From NCBI RefSeq assembly GCF_040436345.1, contig NC_133223.1, forward strand, positions 18,391,113-18,455,112: a DNA stretch of 64,000 bases, read 5' to 3'. The position numbers and the translations under genes are program-made. Source of the DNA: Pagrus major (lineage: Eukaryota > Chordata > Actinopteri > Spariformes > Sparidae). The notes beneath the pieces were generated by a model. It ran no database searches and had not been told where the DNA came from. It saw only the letters and a list, made by a program, of their open reading frames with translations. Position 1 is the stretch's first letter. Each line of letters starts with the position of its first letter. Positions 52,906-61,900 of this stretch are shown here, one piece after another.

Positions 52906-55900
52906 TATCTTATCTTATCTTATAAGAGACACACTGTATATACAGCATACTGTAGCTGTACATGTCACACCTCAGTTCAGAACTTATTCTCCAAGGGTTA
53001 ACAGTAAAAATACATAATAAAACTCAATGAAAACCATGCGGGGAAAACATAATACATGATTAACTCTACACATCCAAATTCAGCAGTGGCTGAGATGAAT
53101 CTGTCATCCTTTGTCCTCTAGGGTGAGATCCACAGGGTGAAGTCAGATGGCACTAACAGGACAGAGTTTGCCCCCGCAGCCATTCTTGGCTCTCCTGTTG
53201 GCCTGGCCTTGGACTGGATAACAGAGAACCTGTACTACACCAATCCAGCTACACAGTCTATTGAGGTGAGGTACACTTTTTGGGATTGCATTTGTAATAG
53301 GAAAACAAAAAATGAATGTGAATACTCACAAATGTCACTTGTTTGTGCTCATTCTCGGCCAGGTTTTGAAGCTGAGAGGTGAGGTACAGTACAGGAAAAC
53401 TCTAATCACAAATAACGGCTCTCCAACTGGCGCGGGAAGTCCTGTTGGCATCGCAGTGGACCCAGCACGTGGGTAAGCCCCATTTAACACAGTCCTGGCA
53501 CAGCCACTCATCCCCACAGCTACTGAGCTCTAACTGCCTCCTCATCGCCATCTGCTCTGCCTCTAGAGAGAACTCAACCAGTGTTACTGAAAACTACACT
53601 GCACATTCAAACTCCAGCGAGTACAATAAAGACACAAGAAAGATGTTTCTAAGCCATCCCTTGTTACTGTAATATGAAAACTGTAATTTTGGGTGATATT
53701 GCTATTTAAAATTTCAGCTCAGGTGTGACCTGGTCTTCTGTAGGTTCAGAAAAATTCTCAAACTTAACGAAAACTTTTTTCCTCATTTCACTAAGTGCAA
53801 GGTTGGCATTTTGTATTCCTGAAAAGTTTATATTTTGGAGATTGTCACCCAACAGCGACAATTTCTGTCTTAATTGTTTGAGTATAAAATGTATGTAAGG
53901 CTATTAAAAAGCAAAAAGCATAGATATCCATGACTAAATTCTAAATAACACTAACCTCCTGTCTTTAATGTCTTCTAAGCAAACTGTACTGGACAGACCA
54001 GGGAACAGAGAGTGGCATCCCTGCCAAGGTGGCATCTGCAGACATGGATGGCTTAAACCCTCTCACCTTGTTCACCAACAACCTGGATCACATTGAGTTC
54101 CTCACTGTGGACATCCGAGAGAACAAGCTGTACTGGGCTGTCACAAGCACTGGCGTGGTGGGTTTTCACGGATCACTATTTGTTCACTCCATAAGGTCAA
54201 AAAGAGCATGCAGCATCTGACTTACTGTCTGGCATTTGAATGTTGACAGATTGAGCGTGGTGATCCAGATGGGAGTAACCGTATCACCATAGTGTCAGGC
54301 CTGTCTCATCCCTGGGGTGTGGCTGTCCATGAAAACTACCTCTACTTCACTGACCGCAACTTTGAGGTCATAGAGCGCGTGAACAAGTTGACGGGTGCCG
54401 ATAAGGTTGTGCTGCGAGACAACATTTCTGGGCTCAGAGTCCTGAAAGTGCATTATCGAGAGAGTGAGTAGCACAAAGAGACATCGTTATTGTCATTCAT
54501 TCACTGTTGTCTATTTTCGGCTTGTTGTTGCTTTTTCTTCTGTTTGTCACACTGTCTTCTCTCTACGAACCCAGCTTCTGCAGGTACATCCAATGGCTGC
54601 TCCAACAATATGGGCGCGTGCGAGCAGCTCTGCCTGCCTCGGCCGCAGGGTGTGTTCACCTGTGCATGTGCCACAGGTTTTAAACTTAACAGTGACAACA
54701 GGACCTGCGCTCACTACCAGTCCTATGTCGTCATCTCCACTCTGTCTGCTATCAAAGGCTTCAGTCTGGAAGGGGCCGATCACTCTGAGGCCATGGTGCC
54801 TGTGGCTGGTAGAGGTCAGGGATTCTCATATCTTACCTACTACTGTATTAAGCATAGGATCTATTTATTTGACAAAAATATCAAATGTTCATGACTATTG
54901 TGTTTGAAGAAACAAATATGGCCGCTAACGGCTGGCTTATCCTCCTGCAGGCCGTAATGCTTTACACATTGATGTACACATGGCTTCTGGCTTCATCTAC
55001 TGGTGCGACTTCAGCAGCACTGTGGCCATTCAGAACGGGGTCAGACGGATCAAGCCAGATGGCTCAGGATTACGTAGTGTAGTAACATCTGGAATAGGTC
55101 GCAACGGGATACGAGGCATCGCTGTGGACTGGGCTTCAGGTATGCTGTTGTCTAAGCTCACAAATGTTTTGATTTTGTTTTGCTTAACCACATACTGTAA
55201 GTAGTGTGCGATTAAGTCACTACAGTAAACTAAACTGTTATTTTAGGATTTTTTAAAATCTTTTTTATCTATTATCAATCTCTTCAGTGCCCTCCTTGTT
55301 GCATTTCTAATCTTCACATAAGTCATATTTTTATCCATATGAAATACTCCCATAAGATTTACATAACATGTCAGATGCAAGTAAAAGAGGATTTCAGTCA
55401 CATGTTTTGTAATTGTTGGTCCTGAAATTGATGATTAAAAGATCCAGCATTAAATTATCAAAGCATCTTAAAGGTGCAATATGTAAGAATTGGCCTCCTC
55501 TTAAATTCCTTCAAAAATAGGGGGCAACATATCTAGCTAGAAGTCTGGACTAGGAGCTTGGAGTGGTATTATGAAAAAGGCCAGACTGGGGCTAGCTGGT
55601 TAGCATGCTCACTTCAGTAGATATCTCTCCAACACAATACATAAACTTATATGATATACTTTCTTCACATTCTGTTGATAATTTTAGTCACTTTTTGAAT
55701 GTTTTAACTAGATTTTTTAACATATTGCACCTTTAAACTTATTTGTAGAAATACTTGGTGGCTTTCTTCCTCTTAAAATATTCAAATTTTGTGACTTGCT
55801 GATTTATATTACTTTTGTGTCTGCAACAACCTTTTCATCTGTTAATTTAAATCAGAGAAAGAGAGACTCTGAAATGCCAACCTGCTGTATGACACAGACC

Positions 55901-58900
55901 TCAGACAGGTGACTACCTGGTAGAGTCAAAGACTTTGTGGTAGTGTCAAAGTTAAGAAGCTTTATGACAGTGCCAGACTCACAGTGCAGGTACATCAGTC
56001 CCGAACAGGTGACAGAGAGATGATTTAATTAGCTAGTTAAGGAAAAACAGAGACAGCTGCTTGCAGGCAAATTTGTTAGCTTGTTACTCATTTATTATTG
56101 CATCACTATAACTGAAGTATGAAGTCTTGATAACACCATCATAATGTCAGCCAGTAAAAATATTACTTAGATTGTGACGTGTCATAGTTTGTGATTGATG
56201 ACCTTATGCCCTCATGACGTACAAATTAACAGTATGTTACTAACTAGATTCTTTCTTTAGGGAATCTGTATTTCACCAACGCCTTCCTCACTGAGACGTA
56301 TGTGGAGGTGCTACGCCTGAACACCACTTTCCGCAGGGTGCTGCTGAAGACCCAGGTGGACATGCCACGCCACATCGTGGTGGACCCCAGAAACAGATAC
56401 TTGTTCTGGGCTGATTATGGTCAGAACCCCAAAATTGAGCGAGCACTCTTGGACGGAACCAACCGCACGATTTTAGTGTCATCGGGGATTATTACTCCAC
56501 GAGGTCTCGCTCTGGACTGGCAAACTGGCTACGTCTACTGGGTGGATGACTCCCTGGATATGATCGCCCGGATCAATCCTCAAGGGGGTGAGACGGAGAT
56601 TGTCAGGTACGGCAGTCGCTACCCGACTCCTTATGGAATCACAGTGTTTGAGAGTAGTATCATTTGGGTGGACAGAAATCTTAAGAAGGTGTTTCAAGCA
56701 AGCAAAGAGCCCGGCAGCACAGAGCAGCCCGCTGTCATTAGAGACAACATCAACATGCTCAGAGACGTCTCCATCTTCGACCAACGTACCCAGCCTACCA
56801 CTGCCCAGGAGCTTAACTACAACCCCTGTGTAGAGGCTAACGGAGGCTGTGCCCACTTCTGCTTCGCCCTCCCAGGGTCTGGCTCAGGTGGCCAGAACAA
56901 AAAATGCAGCTGCGCTTTTGGGAACCTTGCAGCAGATAATGAGAACTGTGTGGTGTCAAGGGATGATTATCTCATCTACACGACTGAGAGCACCGTACGC
57001 AGCCTGCGCCTCGACCCCGACGACCATGCATTGCCCTTCCCTGTGGTCAATGTGCCACGTACCTCCGTGGCACTTGATTTTGACCTCACAGACAGGAGGA
57101 TCTACTTCACACAGAGCTCAGGCGCAGGAGCAAGCAAGATCAGCTACATCAGCCTGTCCTCTCCCACATCAGCTCCTGTAGTGGTGGCTTCAGGTTGGTT
57201 TTACACCTACACTACAACATACACTTATGACTTACATATGTTGTTCCTCTTGGAGGTTTTTTATATGCCTGATGTTGCTTTGGTCCTTGTCTTTTGACAG
57301 ATCTAGGGGCTCCTGATGGCATTGCTTATGACTGGATAAACAGGAGAATTTACTATAGTGACTATGTCAACCAGAGCATCAGCTCCATGTCTGTGGACGG
57401 CTCTCAGAGGACTATTATTGCCCATGTGTCGAGGCCAAGAGCCATCATGTTGGATCCCTGCAGGGGGTAAGACTAAAATACTAAGCTAGTTACACTATTC
57501 CATCCAAATCCATTTCAATTGTACAGTTGTTTTCACTAGCCATATGTGTCATGTCATTATTGTCTCTTTACAGTTTTAACAAGGTTTTTGACTCCCTGAT
57601 GAAGGCTTGATGTCAAGATTATTTTAAAGGTCTAACATGACTGTGCCGTGACAATAAAGGCATTTTATTTGCTCAAGAGAGAGTGCCTTGGCATTTTCTT
57701 GTGATTTTAAGGTCTACTTGTATCGCCATCCAAGGAGAACCTCTAACAAGCTGAATTTGAGTCCAGGAAGCGCTCTTACCCTTACGTTTGTGTGTGTTTA
57801 ATACATGCCCTTTTCAAATCTAGACAATGTGTTAGTAAACATTTACTTTAGATATTACTTGTTTAATGTCTAGGCCCCTATTCTCAAGCTTCAGACAGCT
57901 TATCAGGGTGTGCCATTTCACATACAGTATCTCAAATATGTTTTATTTGAGTTTACTTGTATTTGAACTGCTTTGTAAAGAAACTAGATCTTAACAAACA
58001 CTTCCTTTGTTCATGACATTAATCTGAGATGAATCCCTCCTTGTTACATAGATATATGTATTGGACAGACTGGGGAACCCATGCAAAGATCGAACGTGCT
58101 ACCTTAGGTGGAAACTTCAGAACGGAGATTGTGAACAGCAGTCTGGTGTGGCCCAATGGATTGACCCTGGACTATGAAGAAGAAAGACTCTACTGGGCAG
58201 ATGCCAGCTTGTAAGATCTAATATAGTCCACTGTCGAAATATGTACTCAATTTTGTTTATTCCACCATCTGTTATCATTATTTTGTTCTGTCATCAGACA
58301 GAAGATTGAGCGATCCTCTCTCACGGGCTCCAATCGGGAGGTCATCGTCAGCACAGCCATCTACCCCTTTGCTATGACCATGTTTGGCGAGTTCATCTAT
58401 TGGACTGACTGGAACACACGCAGCATCTATCGGGCCAACAAGCACGATGGTTCTGACCAGAGGCCCATGATTCAGAACCTTCCTACTCGGCCAATGGATG
58501 TCCACGTTCTGGCCAGCAGGAAGCAGCAGCAGTGTGACAGTCCCTGCCAACAGTTTAATGGAGGCTGTAGCCACATCTGCACACCAGGTACAAGCAGTTT
58601 CATACTTGTTTTTCAGCATAATATTCTTGTAGTGTAGTAATTGAAAGCTATTTGATCTTGATAGGACCGAATGGAGCTGAGTGTCAGTGTCCATCAGAGG
58701 GCCGCTGGTACCTGGCTGACAACAAGCACTGTATCCATGATAATGGCACCCGCTGCCAGCCAGGCCAATTTACCTGCATGAATGGCCGCTGTATTCGCGC
58801 CCAGTGGAAATGTGACAATGACAACGACTGTGGAGATGGCAGCGATGAGTTTGAGAGAGTCTGTGGTAGGCTGTTTTTAAAAGAGCTCGAATTGATTTTT

Positions 58901-61900
58901 TTCCTAATTCACATTTCTTCCTCATTTTGTGTTTTAATGAATTATCAAAAGTCTGATTGTTGATTATTAATCATAATAAACTCTTCTGCATGAGTGAATC
59001 AAAACTCCCTCTCTTCTCTTTACCTTCACTAATACTAACAAATTCTGTCATTTCGCTTTCACAAATTTCTTTCTCAGGACCTAAACCTGACTTCAACTAT
59101 GTTGGTGTGTATGCTTGCACCTCATGATTAAACTTCCATTAACAGTATTAAAACAAATCAACACTAACAAATGAATCAATGTGCTTATATCTCTGCATGC
59201 AGTCCCACAGTTGCTGTCATCCTTTATTGCCATGTCAGGTAAAATTAGCATATCATCCCCCTTTGTCCTGATCTCACTCTCTATTGGCTAGAGCTCTGAC
59301 CTGTTCTTGATTCTGATTGGCAGCCTTCCACACCTGTGAGCCCACAGTGTTCACTTGTGGCAATGGGCGTTGTGTGCCCTACCACTACCGCTGTGACCAC
59401 TATGATGACTGCGGAGACAACAGTGATGAGGTGGGCTGTCTGTTCAGACCGTGTGACCCCAACACAGAGTTCACCTGCAGCAATGGCCGCTGCATTGCAA
59501 AGGACTATGTTTGTAACGGCATCAACAACTGCTACGACAACGGCACCACTGATGAACAAAACTGCCGTGAGTATCCACAAACATCAAACAGAAGTAAATG
59601 TTTAAATCAAAGTGGTTATTAAGAGTAAGTAAGAATTTTCTAACCCATGATTATCTCAGCGGAGAGAACCTGCCAGCCAGAGCACACAAAGTGTCAGTCT
59701 ACCAACATCTGCATCCCACGCTCCTACCTGTGTGATGGAGACAACGACTGTGGGGATATGAGCGACGAGAGCCCTACACACTGTGGTGAGTCCAGCAGCA
59801 TGTAAAAGCAATGTTACCGTTTCAGTTGCTAAATAATATTTTTCTTTCCTTATATTAATCGTACAACTTATCTCATGTTGTTATAACTTGAAAAGGCTTT
59901 ATTCACATCAGACATTTTGACATGTTCTTGCAGAAAAGACCCAGTTTAGTTTAGTTCCTTTCATTCACTCATTCAACCTTTATTTATACACGAGAAATCA
60001 TTGAGGGGATACGCTAACAAAGAAAGTTCGCTAATAAAAAGCCATTCAAAACTTTCAGATTATGGAAGATAGTTTGAAAAATAAACTAAAATAGATTATA
60101 TTATTAAAATATAAAATAAATTAAAGTTGTACAAAACAATTTCAAGTAGATGTTTGCAGGTTTAAGATTGAATTAAAAAAATGGTGTATTGGTTTTAAGG
60201 AGGTACTGTATTGTGTTCCATGGGTCAAGGGCACTAAACATCAGCCAGGGCCGGCTTTAGCCATTTTGGTGCCCTAGGCGAGATTAGGATTTGGCGCCCC
60301 TTTTTAATGATATAAAAGACGACATACCTCTATATTGGGATTTCTTTTCCTCCTCCTCTTTTATCCGTTTTCTAAATTACGCACCTGAAGGCTTGGACCT
60401 TGAAATGCAAAAATAGAAAACCTATAACCTGTCTCATCAGCGGACCCCCTCCAGCATGTGGAGCTCTAGGCGACCGTCTATATGGCCTATGCTAAGAGCC
60501 GGCCCTGACATCAGCAATACTAATTATGGCTGGATTTTCGTTAGGTCTACCACTTCAAGGGCTTACTGGGGTGTCTAAATGAGATGGCGCTATTATATAT
60601 CTTATTAGTCACAGCTGCAGTTTTTCTGTTATGACAAGTGAAATCTTGGCAACAAAACAGAAAGAAAATGTCTCGTCATTCAGGCTGTGTCCAAAATCAC
60701 TCTGTCCTTTAGTCATTCAGTATTCACCACATAAAAATCACTAAATTGTCATACTGAGAGCAGAAGAAGGTGGACCAAATGCAAGAAATGGCAGGTCAGC
60801 AGATCAGTTGCAGAAAGTTTATTAAAAAAAAATCATGGGAACAGGATAAACTTAAGACTGGACCAAAATACAAACTTAATCAAGGAGGAGATGATGTGTA
60901 GTTGGAGTGAGGCAGAGAAACATACATGAGGGTAATGAGTAGGGGAAACAAGAGAGCAGGGAAGTAGCTGATAGGCTGGCTAACGAAGGTGATGCAGTGC
61001 AGGTGTGGAGGGAAAGCAGACTGGGGAGGAGCACAGGAACACAGGAGGGAAACAGAACACCGGGTACAAGACAAAGGACACCACAAAAACCCAGAAAACA
61101 CATAAAAACACAGAAATAACCATGACATTAAAAGTTTACTCTAGATTGAGAAGTAAATTTAATGTTTCAGAAATAAATGATCACCATTTTGTTGTATGGT
61201 TGAGACCACTCAAAATGGGGATCATTCATTGTTTGTTTGTGTTGCCTGACTTATTATTTTCAAATCCATCACAGATGAAATTTGGTGGTTTTTGAATATC
61301 ACAGATAAAGTGCACTTGGTAGCACATAGGGAGTGATTTTGGACAGTGTCCTATACGTTCAAGGATATAGCATATAGCATCCCTTATTAACTAATTAATT
61401 AAATATGGATTTAATCCACATAACCTAGGTAGAGAAGAATTTGAACCTACCTAAAGTTATGAGAAAGTGCATACGAAAGAGTCAGAAACAGATCAGTGTA
61501 TATTCCACCCCCTCATCAGCATGATAAGAGTCCCACCACCATGTCCTTCAAGCAATTTCATGCCTTTCTTCTTCGTAGCTGCATCCACATGTTCCCAGAC
61601 TGAGTTCCGTTGCTCCAGTGGCCGCTGCATCCCCGCCCACTGGTACTGTGACGGAGGGGCTGACTGCGCCGACGGCTCTGATGAACCCCTCTCCTGCAGT
61701 GAGTGTCGCTCAACTCTCTCACCCCCAAACCGGGCCTGTTGGCTTTGTGTGTGTGCCCTCGCCCCATTATCAGCTGCTCGGTTATTGTGTGTTTGTGTCA
61801 GTCCGCCACTCTGCATCTGTGTGCTGCTGCTGTGAGAGAGTGCGGTGAGTGATGTAGCAGAGAGTACGAGTCAGTGGTGTATTGCTTTGTTGACGATGTG

